Positions 8,215-18,035 of a DNA stretch of 64,000 nt are shown here, one piece after another. Each line of letters begins with the position of its first letter. Positions within the stretch are counted from its first letter, which is position 1. The DNA is from Halioglobus sp. GTDB taxonomy: Bacteria; Pseudomonadota; Gammaproteobacteria; Pseudomonadales; Halieaceae. A program made the position numbers and the translations under genes. The stretch spans positions 1-64,000 of the forward strand of contig JAQWNG010000008.1 in assembly GCA_029246385.1 (NCBI GenBank). Direction: 5' to 3'. A model generated the notes under the pieces. That model made no database searches and was not told the origin of the DNA. It worked only from the letters and a program-made list of their open reading frames with translations.

Positions 8215-11109
8215 ATGAGCCGTCAATCTCTATTTGATTTGGAGAATCATGCCGAATTTGTCCAACGGCATATCGGACCTACAATCGAGCAACAGACAAC
8301 CATGGCCCGCACTACTGGCTACGACACCCTAGATGCGCTGATCGATGAAACCGTGCCTATGACTATTAGGCGACAGCAGGCTATGCAGCTACCCGGAGCA
8401 CAGACTGAGCAGCACGTCATTGCGCGGCTGCGTGAGCTAGCAAGTCTGAATATCGTCAATCGCTCCTTTATCGGCATGGGTTACCACGACACTTTCACAC
8501 CGGCCGTCATACAGCGCAACGTGCTGGAAAACCCTGGCTGGTACACCGCATATACGCCCTACCAGCCGGAAATATCACAGGGCCGATTAGAAGCGCTACT
8601 GACTTTTCAGCAGATGGTGCTCGATCTGACTGGCATGGACCTAGCGAATGCCTCCATGCTGGACGAGGGCACTGCTGCTGCAGAGGCGATGACGCTGTTA
8701 CATCGGGTCAACAAAAAAAACCGCAGCAACACCTTTTTGATAGCAGACGACTGCCACCCCCAAACTATCGCAGTGGTACAAACACGCGCCAAGGCGCTGG
8801 ATATTGAGGTGTCAATCGGCGACCCAGAGGAACTGCTTGAGACTACCGAGGCCTTTGGCCTTCTAGTGCAATATCCTGGGACTTATGGACATCTCCGAGA
8901 TATTGCTCCACTGACACAGAAAGCTCGTGAAAAAAACACGCTAGTGGCGGTGGCGGCAGACATAATGGCGTTACTGTTAGTGAAGTCACCCGGTTCAATG
9001 GGTGCTGATGTGGTTTTAGGTAATACCCAACGCTTTGGCGTGCCTATGGGCTTTGGCGGTCCACATGCGGCTTTTTTTGCCACTCGAGATGCCTACAAAC
9101 GCTCTACCCCGGGACGCATTATCGGTGTTTCAATAGACCGACGTGGCAATCAAGCGCTGCGCATGGCTATGCAAACCCGCGAGCAACATATTCGGCGCGA
9201 AAAGGCCACCAGTAACATTTGTACGGCGCAAGCACTGCTTGCGGTGATGGCCGCTTTCTACGCTATGTACCACGGGCCAACGGGGCTGCGACGGATTGCT
9301 AGCCGCATTCAGCGCTTAGCCTGTATCCTAGCAAAGGGGTTAGAGGATGCTGGCTTCAACCGCAACAACGCCAGTTTCTTTGACACCATCAGCTACACCG
9401 TGGGTGATCAACAGCAGGCTATTGTTAAACGCGCGCTGGCCCGCGGCCTAAACCTGCGAATCATCGGCAGTGACCGTCTGGGCATTTCTTTGGATGAAAC
9501 GACCTCCGCCTCAGATATCGAAGCGCTGTGGAGTGCCTTTAGCGGCGGCGTCATCAAAGGTTCCATGGCAATGACTGACACTCAAGTGGCAGAGCACGGC
9601 GGCATCCCTAAGCACTTACTTCGACCGATTGACTATTTACAACATCCACTCTTCAACAACTACCACTCAGAGACTGAAATGCTGCGCTACATGCGCTACC
9701 TAGAAGACAAAGACATGGCGCTTAATCGCGCGATGATCGCTCTGGGTAGCTGTACGATGAAGTTAAATGCTACCACCGAAATGCTTCCAGTGACTTGGCC
9801 TGAATTCGCCGGATTACACCCGTTTGCGCCTCTTGAGCAGACCAACGGCTACCATGCCATGCTTGCGGAACTTGAGCAAATGCTCGTGGAATGTACCGGC
9901 TATGATGCGATATCTCTGCAACCCAATGCGGGCTCTCAGGGTGAGTACGCTGGGTTGTTGGTTATCCGGCGTTATCACGAAAGTCGCGGTGACGCGCAGC
10001 GCAACGTTTGTCTCATACCTTCCTCTGCACACGGCACCAACCCTGCCAGCGCCGCGTTGGCAGGCATGCGAGTCGTGATTGTTGAATGCGACGGTCTTGG
10101 CAATATCGATATGGCCGACCTGCGCACCAAGGTCGAGCACCATACGCAAGATCTATCGTGCATCATGGTGACGTACCCATCTACTCACGGCGTATTCGAA
10201 GAATCCATAATTGAGTTATGTGAACTGATTCATCAACACGGTGGCCAAGTCTATGTCGATGGCGCTAACCTTAACGCGCTCGTTGGCATTGCTGCGCCCG
10301 GGAAATTCGGTGCTGATGTGTCGCATCTTAATCTACACAAGACTTTTTGCATTCCACATGGGGGCGGCGGCCCTGGCATGGGACCCATCGGTGTGGGTTC
10401 GCACTTGCAGCCGTTTCTGCCCAGCCATCCGGTGGCACCCATTGCGGGCTTAGACCCGAACAACGATGTTGTATCTTCCGCTCCTTCTGGAAGTGCTTCT
10501 ATTCTGACGATCTCTTGGGCCTACATCGCACTGATGGGCGCAGAGGGTCTGACACAAGCAACTAAAGTGGCCATTCTTAGCGCCAACTATATCGCCCACC
10601 GACTGAAGGATCATTATCCCATTCTCTACACCGGTGCCAGCGGCAATGTGGCGCACGAATGTATTTTAGATATTCGCCCAATCAAAGAGGACAGCGGCAT
10701 ATCGGAAGAAGATATCGCTAAGCGCATGATCGACTTCGGGTTTCATGCGCCGACCATGTCGTTTCCAGTCGCCGGCACGCTTATGGTGGAACCCACAGAA
10801 TCAGAATCATTAGCAGAAGTTGATCGATTCTGCGATGCCCTGATAGCAATCCGTGCGGAAATTAACGCAGTACAGACTGGCGCACTCGATGCGACCGACA
10901 ATCCATTAATAAATGCGCCACATACGTTGGCTGACATCGCCGCCACCAACTGGGACCATCCCTACGACCGCGAACATGCAGCCTATCCGGTTGCATCTTT
11001 ACGACACTATAAGTATTGGGCGTCGGTTAATCGGGTCGATAATGTCTATGGTGACCGCAACCTGTTTTGTGCCTGCCCAGCCATTGACTCGTATCGAGAT
11101 GAGGCTTAG
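8215..11109 (+). CDS. gcvP: Glycine dehydrogenase (decarboxylating), P-protein
   Basis: A 964-residue single-chain P-protein of the glycine cleavage system, which decarboxylates glycine and passes the aminomethyl group to lipoyl-GcvH. The N-terminal half begins FVQRHIGPT with [35 protein letters not shown] split over the usual region. The PLP-binding lysine is K709 in [18 protein letters not shown]. The length matches E. coli GcvP (957). No gcvT or gcvH is found beside it within the window, so the partners must lie elsewhere. It reads out towards a flavin oxidoreductase 56 bases downstream on the same strand, but the two functions are not obviously related. Confidence 0.97.
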   Translation: MSRQSLFDLENHAEFVQRHIGPTIEQQTTMARTTGYDTLDALIDETVPMTIRRQQAMQLPGAQTEQHVIARLRELASLNIVNRSFIGMGYHDTFTPAVIQRNVLENPGWYTAYTPYQPEISQGRLEALLTFQQMVLDLTGMDLANASMLDEGTAAAEAMTLLHRVNKKNRSNTFLIADDCHPQTIAVVQTRAKALDIEVSIGDPEELLETTEAFGLLVQYPGTYGHLRDIAPLTQKAREKNTLVAVAADIMALLLVKSPGSMGADVVLGNTQRFGVPMGFGGPHAAFFATRDAYKRSTPGRIIGVSIDRRGNQALRMAMQTREQHIRREKATSNICTAQALLAVMAAFYAMYHGPTGLRRIASRIQRLACILAKGLEDAGFNRNNASFFDTISYTVGDQQQAIVKRALARGLNLRIIGSDRLGISLDETTSASDIEALWSAFSGGVIKGSMAMTDTQVAEHGGIPKHLLRPIDYLQHPLFNNYHSETEMLRYMRYLEDKDMALNRAMIALGSCTMKLNATTEMLPVTWPEFAGLHPFAPLEQTNGYHAMLAELEQMLVECTGYDAISLQPNAGSQGEYAGLLVIRRYHESRGDAQRNVCLIPSSAHGTNPASAALAGMRVVIVECDGLGNIDMADLRTKVEHHTQDLSCIMVTYPSTHGVFEESIIELCELIHQHGGQVYVDGANLNALVGIAAPGKFGADVSHLNLHKTFCIPHGGGGPGMGPIGVGSHLQPFLPSHPVAPIAGLDPNNDVVSSAPSGSASILTISWAYIALMGAEGLTQATKVAILSANYIAHRLKDHYPILYTGASGNVAHECILDIRPIKEDSGISEEDIAKRMIDFGFHAPTMSFPVAGTLMVEPTESESLAEVDRFCDALIAIRAEINAVQTGALDATDNPLINAPHTLADIAATNWDHPYDREHAAYPVASLRHYKYWASVNRVDNVYGDRNLFCACPAIDSYRDEA

Positions 11110-11165
11110 CACGCTATCTAACAAACCCTTGGCTTACCGGCCATCACTTGTACATAGGAACTGCG

Positions 11166-12485
11166 ATGTCTGACATGCTCGCTCAATCACTGACACTGCC
11201 TTGCGGCATAACCTTAGAGAATCGCATCGTTAAAGCCGCTATGACAGAGGGTCTTGCCAGCCCCACAGGGTTACCGACGGACGCACTGGAGCGATTATAT
11301 GGTCTGTGGAGTGATGGCGGTGCAGGACTGCTACTATCGGGAAATATTCAGATAGATGGCGATCATTTAGAGCGTCCGGGCAACGTCATTATAGACAAAC
11401 CGCCGAATGAAATCATGCAACAGGCACTTTCACGTTGGGCCAAAACAGCAACCCGCAACGGTAATCATTTTTGGGCGCAGATTAGCCACGCTGGGAGACA
11501 AACTCAAAAAGTGATAAATCAAAATCCAAAAGCTCCATCAGCGGTAAAGATGTCTCTCCCTGGAGGTCAATTCGGAGAACCCGTTGCGCTAACAGTTGCT
11601 GAGATCGAAGACATCGTGCGTCGCTTTGGCGTATGTGCTGCTGCGGTTAAGGCGGCAGGTTTCACGGGCGTCCAGATTCATGCAGCTCACGGATACCTGC
11701 TGTCGCAGTTTCTTAGTCCACGCACCAATGTGCGCACCGATCAATATGGCGGCTCACTGGCTAATCGCGCGCGAGCATTGTTGGAGTGTGTCAAAACTGT
11801 GCGCAAGGCAGTCGGCGATGAGTTCCCAATAGCGGTTAAACTCAACAGCGCAGACTTCCAAAAAGGTGGATTCGCCTTTGAAGACAGCTTGCAGGTATCA
11901 CAGTGGCTGGAGGAGACAGGAATCGACGTGCTAGAAATTTCCGGGGGGACTTACGAGCAGCCAAAATTACTTGGTACAGCGGGAATTGAGGAGGAGGAAC
12001 CACAAAATGTCGCAACGTCCACGCTGATGCGTGAGGCCTACTTCGTTGATTTCGCTCTGGCTATGAGGAAAACGCTCACAATTCCTTTGATGGTGACAGG
12101 GGGGTTCCGTCGACGCGACGTCATGGAGGAGGCCATTACCACGGGTGGAGCGGACCTAATTGGACTAGGGCGGCCCTTGTGCGTGGTCACAGATGCGCCG
12201 GCAAAATTATTCGCTGGCATAACGGAACTGCCGCGCTTTGAAGCGCAGCTGTCAATGTTTCCGCCTTGGCTAACGTTTCTGAATCGCTCTACAACGCTGC
12301 GCACGATCGCGAGCTTTGGCATTCAGTACTGGTATTACGCACAACTGGATCTTCTTGGCGCCACGGGAAAAGCTGAAGCAACCATGACTGTCTTTGCCGC
12401 AACGCGAAAGGTCATGTCGCAACAGAAACAGTGGCTCACTGCACGACGTCAGCAGACAAACTATTCGAGGCAAGAAAACGCATAA
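11166..12485 (+). CDS. OYE-family NADH:flavin oxidoreductase
   Basis: A 439-residue TIM-barrel flavoprotein of the old yellow enzyme family. The FMN/substrate motifs are visible: GITLENRIVKAAMTEG near the start, FWAQISHAGRQ, then IHAAHGYLLSQFLSPRTN with the paired histidine region, and TGGFRRRD and GLGRPLCV at the phosphate end. There is no C-terminal iron-sulfur or second flavin domain, unlike 2,4-dienoyl-CoA reductase. It probably reduces an activated C=C bond; the substrate is unknown. The start at 11166 skips six unrelated residues. The last 50 bases overlap the 3' end of the opposing SRPBCC-SDR gene. Confidence 0.88.
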   Translation: MSDMLAQSLTLPCGITLENRIVKAAMTEGLASPTGLPTDALERLYGLWSDGGAGLLLSGNIQIDGDHLERPGNVIIDKPPNEIMQQALSRWAKTATRNGNHFWAQISHAGRQTQKVINQNPKAPSAVKMSLPGGQFGEPVALTVAEIEDIVRRFGVCAAAVKAAGFTGVQIHAAHGYLLSQFLSPRTNVRTDQYGGSLANRARALLECVKTVRKAVGDEFPIAVKLNSADFQKGGFAFEDSLQVSQWLEETGIDVLEISGGTYEQPKLLGTAGIEEEEPQNVATSTLMREAYFVDFALAMRKTLTIPLMVTGGFRRRDVMEEAITTGGADLIGLGRPLCVVTDAPAKLFAGITELPRFEAQLSMFPPWLTFLNRSTTLRTIASFGIQYWYYAQLDLLGATGKAEATMTVFAATRKVMSQQKQWLTARRQQTNYSRQENA

Positions 12486-13851
12486 GTTTCTCCGTTTCCT
12501 GGCGAGTCTCTCTCGTCTTATTCACCAAGTGGGTACTGTGCTCAGCTCTATCGAGAAACAACTTTCCGCTGACTGAGCCAGCCTCGGTGGCTACGGCCAA
12601 CCATACTATGGTGTCTGCGCCTTCTTCGGATGACCGCAGCACATGCTTAGTGATCTTCCGAAATTGTGGCAGCGCACTGCGGACACCGGGCGTATCAGCC
12701 CAACCAGGATGCATTGCGTTCACAACAATACCCTCGCTCTCCCACTCCGCGGCCCACTCCTGCGTCAACACCATTAATGCGCGCTTTTGTCGCGCATACG
12801 CCACACTGCCAGAGTAAGCATCCGTATCAGGAACAATAAGCTCGTCAATATTCAGAGACTCACTGTACATTCCTCCCGAAACGACATTAACGACCCGCGG
12901 CGATGACGCCATTAAAAGCAGGGGCTTTAGGCCCTCCGTCAAGCAATAAGGACTGAGAAGCAATAGCGCAAAACTTTGCTCAAGCCCTTCAATCGTCTCA
13001 CTTCGAGGGTTAAATAACGCGCCCGCATTATTGACCAGAACGTCTATCGGTTGTCCGCGCTTTTTCATGCGCTCGATAAGGCTATCGACATCTGCAATGA
13101 GACTTAGATCGGCTAGTTCATACCGTATCGCTGGGTTTCCCGTTTCCTCCTGCAAGTCAGAGATCACTTTTTCTGCCTTCGCTCGATCACGCATCACCAA
13201 CGTCAGGTTCGCCCCGCGACGCGCGAGTTGCTGAGCAGTAGCATAGCCCAATCCGGCAGATGCCCCAGTCACAACCATATGCTTATGCTTCACAGAAGCC
13301 GTCATCGGATGAAAGCGCTTACGCCCTAGTTTATATCCAAGCCGTGAGAACAACGATAATGCCGGAAGCACCAATTTGTCCGCAACTTTGTCCGCTGCAG
13401 TCGGCGTGGTGAGCGGAAAGTTATCTTTTAAGGCTTCGGCTAACCCTGCAACAGACTCCCGCCCCATACTTTCTAATCCCGCTTTTGAAAATCCAGAAAT
13501 GGTTGACATTAAAGGCTTGAAAAAAAACTCAGCGCGGTAATCGATACGCGTTCCACCGGGCAGTTCCGAAAATGAGATCGTATCTTCTATATCAAAAAAC
13601 TTGCAGCTACCGCTTAGTATAATAAGCTTATTAGGCTGTAACTCTGTTACAGTATATCGCAACGTTATACTGCTCACAGGGAGCGCACACTCTACTTCAA
13701 ATTCCGTCCCTACGGCGACGGCGCCAGGTGTTAACTTGCGCGCCGCGATAGCGGTAGCATCCCATTCCACGGTAGTGGTGAAATCGCTAACGTAGTCATA
13801 GACTTCCTCTGGGGAGCGTTTTACATCTGCGATCTCATGCAGAACTGTCAT
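12436..13851 (-). CDS. SRPBCC (START-like)-SDR fusion protein
   Basis: A 471-residue two-domain protein. Residues 1 to about 145 form an SRPBCC/polyketide-cyclase-like hydrophobic-ligand domain (SPEEVYDYVSDF...VEWD). From about 190 comes a short-chain dehydrogenase with TGASAGLG (195-202), NNAG (274-277) and the catalytic Y352-x3-K356. The SRPBCC half probably binds a lipid or other apolar substrate that the SDR half oxidises or reduces; this is inference. It is the last gene of the operon driven from the sigma/ChrR intergenic region, 38 bases after the photolyase, and ends 50 bases inside the convergent OYE gene. Confidence 0.87.
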   Translation of the reverse strand: MTVLHEIADVKRSPEEVYDYVSDFTTTVEWDATAIAARKLTPGAVAVGTEFEVECALPVSSITLRYTVTELQPNKLIILSGSCKFFDIEDTISFSELPGGTRIDYRAEFFFKPLMSTISGFSKAGLESMGRESVAGLAEALKDNFPLTTPTAADKVADKLVLPALSLFSRLGYKLGRKRFHPMTASVKHKHMVVTGASAGLGYATAQQLARRGANLTLVMRDRAKAEKVISDLQEETGNPAIRYELADLSLIADVDSLIERMKKRGQPIDVLVNNAGALFNPRSETIEGLEQSFALLLLSPYCLTEGLKPLLLMASSPRVVNVVSGGMYSESLNIDELIVPDTDAYSGSVAYARQKRALMVLTQEWAAEWESEGIVVNAMHPGWADTPGVRSALPQFRKITKHVLRSSEEGADTIVWLAVATEAGSVSGKLFLDRAEHSTHLVNKTRETRQETEKLMRFLASNSLSADVVQ

Positions 13852-13889
13852 CGTATTTCACCATTAAGTTTCTACTCAGTAATATTTTC

Positions 13890-15353
13890 TTATCCAGACT
13901 TCATGTCCGCATAGGCAGCTAAAGCTGCACCCCGCGCATCCCGATGGTCAACAATAGGGTGCGGATAGGTCTGCCCCAAAATGACGCCTCCAGCTTCCAA
14001 CACATCAGCAGGCGCAATTGAGGGCTCATGCAGAAATTTATCGGGCAAAGCCGCTAACTCGGGCAGCCAGCGCCTGATATAACCACCATCAGCGTCAAAC
14101 TTTTGTGCCTGCGTCGTTGGATTAAATATCCGAAAATAGGGCGAAGCATCAGCGCCACTGCCCGCAACCCATTGCCAGCCGCAGGTATTATTGGCCAGAT
14201 CAGCATCGACAAGCGTGTCCCAAAACCAACGCTGACCAGACCGCCAATCAACGAGTAAATGCTTGCACAAAAAAGAAGCGGCGACCATACGTACCCTATT
14301 GTGCATGTAACCTGTCTGCCAAAGTTCTCTCATTCCTGCATCAACGATGGGGTACCCCGTTTTCCCCTGTTGCCATGCGCTCAGCGCATCCGCACCACCA
14401 ACCCAGGGAAAGGCGTCAAAATCAGCCTTGAATGCCCGCGTGGTCATACGAGGAAAATGGAACAAGAGGTGATGAGAGAACTCACGCCAGCCCACCTCGC
14501 TCAAGAATTTGTCAGCCTCATGGTCAATCGCTGGATTAGCCATGGTAGCTTCCCTAATTGTATAAACAATTCTATGGGGCGCTATTTCTCCAAAATGCAA
14601 ATGTGGCGACAGCCCCGATGTTGCAGCGCGAGCCGGATAATCCCTGCCCTTGCCGTATTCGGATATAGCACTATGCATGAAGGTGTCAAGTTTAAGAACG
14701 CCGCCGTTCTCGCCGGGCTGCCACCGTTGCTCCCAACCCTCCGACCAGTCCGGGTTTACTGGCAACAACTGCAACGCTTCAAGGGTCAATGATCCGGGCG
14801 TATAACGACTCCATGACGCCAAGTCGGCGTTGAACGTGGATGTCTCAGCAACCGGTAACATCCGACACTTCCGCCAGAATGGTGTAAACACCTTGAAGGG
14901 CGCGCCGGCTTTATTCTCTATCGCCTCGGGCTCCCACAAAAGTGACCCACTATAACGTTTTAGCTGAACCGCCTTGCTTAGCAGAGCATCGTGCAGCTGC
15001 TCTTCTAACACACGAGCCCACGGCTCATACTGCCGGGAGCAGAAGACAAGGTCCGCGCCCGTTGATGCAGCCAGTTCTATAAGGACCGTCTCAGAACGCC
15101 CTTGCGCCAAATGGAGTTGCCCGCCAGACTTTGCAATAGCTGCTGCAAGTGCCACCAGACTATGGTGGAGCCACCAACGACTCGCGCCGCCCAGCGGCCA
15201 ATCGCTGGGGCTGGTGTCATCGAGGATATAGCAGGCAAGCACGGGTCTGCCAGTTGCAAAAGCCGCATTGAGGCCCGGTAGGTCGTTTAACCTAAGGTCC
15301 TGCCTGAACCAGTAGATTACCGGTCTTACGACATCAGGCTCACGCTCTGTCAC
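13890..15353 (-). CDS. phrB: Deoxyribodipyrimidine photolyase
   Basis: A 487-residue class I photolyase/cryptochrome. The N-terminal antenna domain starts VIYWFRQDLRLNDLPGL. The C-terminal FAD domain contains TSGLSPHLHFGEI, GWREFSHHLLF, the YPIVDAGMRELWQTGYMHNRVRM signature and DADLANNTCGWQWVAGSG. It uses light to split cyclobutane pyrimidine dimers; CPD rather than 6-4 specificity is assumed from similarity to PhrB. It starts with GTG overlapping the stop of the DUF2878 gene (GTGA), so the two are translationally coupled. Placement in a ChrR/sigma locus matches the Rhodobacter sphaeroides regulon, which also includes a photolyase. Confidence 0.95.
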   Translation of the reverse strand: MTEREPDVVRPVIYWFRQDLRLNDLPGLNAAFATGRPVLACYILDDTSPSDWPLGGASRWWLHHSLVALAAAIAKSGGQLHLAQGRSETVLIELAASTGADLVFCSRQYEPWARVLEEQLHDALLSKAVQLKRYSGSLLWEPEAIENKAGAPFKVFTPFWRKCRMLPVAETSTFNADLASWSRYTPGSLTLEALQLLPVNPDWSEGWEQRWQPGENGGVLKLDTFMHSAISEYGKGRDYPARAATSGLSPHLHFGEIAPHRIVYTIREATMANPAIDHEADKFLSEVGWREFSHHLLFHFPRMTTRAFKADFDAFPWVGGADALSAWQQGKTGYPIVDAGMRELWQTGYMHNRVRMVAASFLCKHLLVDWRSGQRWFWDTLVDADLANNTCGWQWVAGSGADASPYFRIFNPTTQAQKFDADGGYIRRWLPELAALPDKFLHEPSIAPADVLEAGGVILGQTYPHPIVDHRDARGAALAAYADMKSG

Positions 15354-15967
15354 TGCTGCAACCGCTGCGCAGCAGGGCTCTTTTCGTTCACAATGCTGCT
15401 GTTGGCCTCAGTAATTTTTTCTGATATTTTCAGAAACAAGGGGAAGATAATAGCCCACAGCGTGGCTATTATCAGGGGGCCCCACATAGCCGAACCAAAC
15501 TCTATTTGCGTTAGGCGAACGCCAGCAATATAGGACAGACAGCCGCCCACCGCTCCGACAACGCTCGATACAATAATCCGGCCTTGAAGCCAGTCAAAGG
15601 CGTGCATCAAAGTGGTTGCGAAAACTGGCCACAAACACGTTAGCCACAGTGGCGCTGGCGCTGCCTTCCCGGACAAGTTAAATACATCCATCCCGAACAA
15701 GATCTGGTCAATAACAAAGCCGAGGCATGTGACGCCAGCAATAAGCAATAACTCAGGCTTTCCCTTCCCCATAACTTGGAAGTGTGCGAACAAACTTAAG
15801 GCCACTATCATGGGCGCGATCACTGACGACTGGGTCAACAGAATGGCAAACCAAGCAGCGTTAAACATCAGGACATTAACGACTTTTGAGGATGCAGAGT
15901 TAAGCCAGCGGCTGGATTTTAAGTTATTGACCCATCTTTGAATCATAGAGCGTGTCTCACAGCTCAC
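15350..15967 (-). CDS. DUF2878 integral membrane protein
   Basis: A 205-residue multi-pass membrane protein. At least five hydrophobic segments are visible, including VLMFNAAWFAILLTQSS, LLLIAGVTCLGFVID and GPLIIATLWAIIFPLFL. The pattern FNAAWFA, PLWLTCLWPVFATTLMHAFDWL and GAVGGCLSYIAG fits DUF2878 as I remember it. That family commonly neighbours cyclopropane synthase and photolyase genes. Its function is unknown. The ATG at 15967 or a second Met at 15946 could be the start. It overlaps the photolyase start by four bases, and folE ends 26 bases upstream. Confidence 0.8.
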   Translation of the reverse strand: MSCETRSMIQRWVNNLKSSRWLNSASSKVVNVLMFNAAWFAILLTQSSVIAPMIVALSLFAHFQVMGKGKPELLLIAGVTCLGFVIDQILFGMDVFNLSGKAAPAPLWLTCLWPVFATTLMHAFDWLQGRIIVSSVVGAVGGCLSYIAGVRLTQIEFGSAMWGPLIIATLWAIIFPLFLKISEKITEANSSIVNEKSPAAQRLQQ

Positions 15968-15993
15968 TCAACCAATATTGCGGTTGTAAGCCG

Positions 15994-16680
15994 TTATGCA
16001 GAAAGGAACTCAGCTCGCGTACGGGGGTCTTCCTTAAACTGTCCACCCAGTGCAGTTGTGCGCGTCCGAGAATTAGAATCCATCACGCCCCTGGCTTTTA
16101 CACAATAGTGAACAGCATTGATGGACACTGCCACGTCGTCTGTTTCTAGCAGCGTTTGTAACGCGACTAACACCTGTTGTGTTAGTCGCTCCTGCACCTG
16201 GGGTCTCTGAGCAAAGAACCGTACAATGCGATTTACTTTAGACAAACCAATAATTCTGCTGCTTGGAATGTAGGCGACGCTCGCCATGCCATCGATGGTG
16301 ACGAAGTGGTGCTCACAGGTACTCACCACCGCAATATCATCGATGCGCACCATTTCCTCCACACCCATTTTGTTATCGATGGCAGTGGCCTTTGGGAAAA
16401 AAGCATAATCTAAGCCAGAGAAAATTTCATCGACATACATTTTGGCAATACGTTTCGGCGTGTCACACAAACTGTCGTCTTTAAGATCTAGGCCGAGAGT
16501 AGAGGCAATATCCTCAAAGGCGTGTTTGATGCGCTCGAACTTCTCGTCCCGTGTCAGACCATTGTCGACCAAAGGCGTCTCGAGACCTCGCATTATCAAA
16601 GCATCGCGAACCCGACGGGTGTCGTCAGACATGATCTGCGGAGTTGCAATCACGGTTTGCATCAAGGCTTTTTCCATCAC
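15994..16680 (-). CDS. folE: GTP cyclohydrolase I
   Basis: A 228-residue GTP cyclohydrolase I, which opens GTP to dihydroneopterin triphosphate at the head of folate and pterin synthesis. It is close to E. coli FolE over nearly its whole length: [30 protein letters not shown] (the zinc Cys and His), [20 protein letters not shown] and the late zinc Cys in VHYCVKARG. It lies inside the stress operon between the cfa-like gene (74-base gap) and the DUF2878 gene. Possible reasons are supply of the methenyltetrahydrofolate antenna of photolyase or simple replenishment of oxidised folates; both are inference. A weak internal promoter may lie just upstream. Confidence 0.96.
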   Translation of the reverse strand: MMEKALMQTVIATPQIMSDDTRRVRDALIMRGLETPLVDNGLTRDEKFERIKHAFEDIASTLGLDLKDDSLCDTPKRIAKMYVDEIFSGLDYAFFPKATAIDNKMGVEEMVRIDDIAVVSTCEHHFVTIDGMASVAYIPSSRIIGLSKVNRIVRFFAQRPQVQERLTQQVLVALQTLLETDDVAVSINAVHYCVKARGVMDSNSRTRTTALGGQFKEDPRTRAEFLSA

Positions 16681-16754
16681 ATGGACCCAGTCTGGTTAAT
16701 TTAGTAGGTATTACGCATGTTAGTATACTTCAGATCTGTTCTCGCTGCAGGTTC

Positions 16755-18035
16755 TTACTTGTGGAGTAACGCAGCTGGACAATGAAAGCGGTAGTCAGGC
16801 TTAGCGAACGCCAGTTGTACCGTACTGATAACGCGCTCACGAAAGCCGCCCTCGCAATAACACAGGTAAAAATCCCACATTCGGACAAACTCCTCACTGA
16901 ACCCCATGCCTCGCACTGCCTCGAGGTTAGCAAGAAATCGTTGGCGCCAGTGTGCCAACGTTTCGGCATAATCAGTTGTAATATCGCGCAAATGCACGAT
17001 CTGCATATCCGTGTCACGCGCAATGTGGTCAGACATTACTGCGACGGACGGCAGACAGCCGCCGGGAAAGATATAGCGCTTGATAAAATCAACAGAGTCT
17101 CGCGCCTCTTTGTAGCGCTGATCAGCGATTGTAATGGCCTGAATTACCATCTTCCCATTCGGCTTTAACAATCCAGAACACATACTAAAGTAACTTTGGT
17201 AAAAATCATGGCCCACAGCTTCAATCATCTCAATGGATACGAGCTTGTCATATTCCCCAGTGAGGTTGCGATAGTCTTCGCAAAGTAATGTGACTTGACC
17301 TTCGAGCCCTTCTTCTTTGACTCTGGCAGACGCGTACTCGTACTGCTCTTGCGATATTGTTGTCGTGGTTACGCGACACCCGAAGTTTTTCGCCGCGTGT
17401 ATTGCCATTCCGCCCCAGCCAGTACCTATCTCTAATAAATGATCATCAGCCTTTAATTCAAGTTGCTGACAGAGTTCATCAAGCTTATTTTTTGATGCCG
17501 TCTCTAGATTAGTGGATTCATCAGAAAATAAGGCCGATGAATACATCATGGTAGGATCGAGGAACAGCTGAAAAAATTCATTACCAAGATCGTAATGGGC
17601 CGCAATGTTAAGCTGCGAGCCTTTGTGAGTATTGCGATTGAAGCGGTGAGCAATCTTGAGTGTCAGTTTCACGAAAAAAGACTGACTTGCGTCAAAAGTA
17701 TTCAGTAGCACAAGATTGGCGCTGAATACGCGCATAACATCCATTGCATCAGGCGAAGACCAGTGGCCCTTCATATACGCCTCCCCAGAACCAATGGAGC
17801 CGCCGGTCAGCATTTCTGCGTACGCAGCGGGATCGTGAACATGCACTTCCGCCTGCGGCTCATGCGGCTTATCTACGCTACCAAAATGATGGCTGTTGGG
17901 ACCCTCATGCAGCGTAAGTGACCCAATCTGCAGCTGACCCAAAAACTTGAATATCGCTTCCCTAGCTATTTTTTCGCCAACTCTGGCGCTGCGCGTCTGT
18001 GGCAAACGCAACGCGCCAATACTGCCCTCATTCAT
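16755..18035 (-). CDS. Cyclopropane-fatty-acyl-phospholipid synthase family methyltransferase
   Basis: About 426 residues. A SAM-binding motif LEIGTGWGGMAIHAA, the QLNIAAHYDLGNEFFQLFLD segment and FIKRYIFPGGCLPS are all hallmarks of CfaS-type enzymes, which methylate unsaturated acyl chains in membrane phospholipids. The start at 18035 is preferred over the ATG at 18053 because AGGAG lies six bases before it; it overlaps the DUF1365 stop by eight bases. The amine oxidase-DUF1365-Cfa triad belongs to ChrR/sigma regulons in other proteobacteria. In Rhodobacter, relatives act in methylated furan fatty acid synthesis, so the product need not be a cyclopropane ring. Confidence 0.88.
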   Translation of the reverse strand: MNEGSIGALRLPQTRSARVGEKIAREAIFKFLGQLQIGSLTLHEGPNSHHFGSVDKPHEPQAEVHVHDPAAYAEMLTGGSIGSGEAYMKGHWSSPDAMDVMRVFSANLVLLNTFDASQSFFVKLTLKIAHRFNRNTHKGSQLNIAAHYDLGNEFFQLFLDPTMMYSSALFSDESTNLETASKNKLDELCQQLELKADDHLLEIGTGWGGMAIHAAKNFGCRVTTTTISQEQYEYASARVKEEGLEGQVTLLCEDYRNLTGEYDKLVSIEMIEAVGHDFYQSYFSMCSGLLKPNGKMVIQAITIADQRYKEARDSVDFIKRYIFPGGCLPSVAVMSDHIARDTDMQIVHLRDITTDYAETLAHWRQRFLANLEAVRGMGFSEEFVRMWDFYLCYCEGGFRERVISTVQLAFAKPDYRFHCPAALLHK

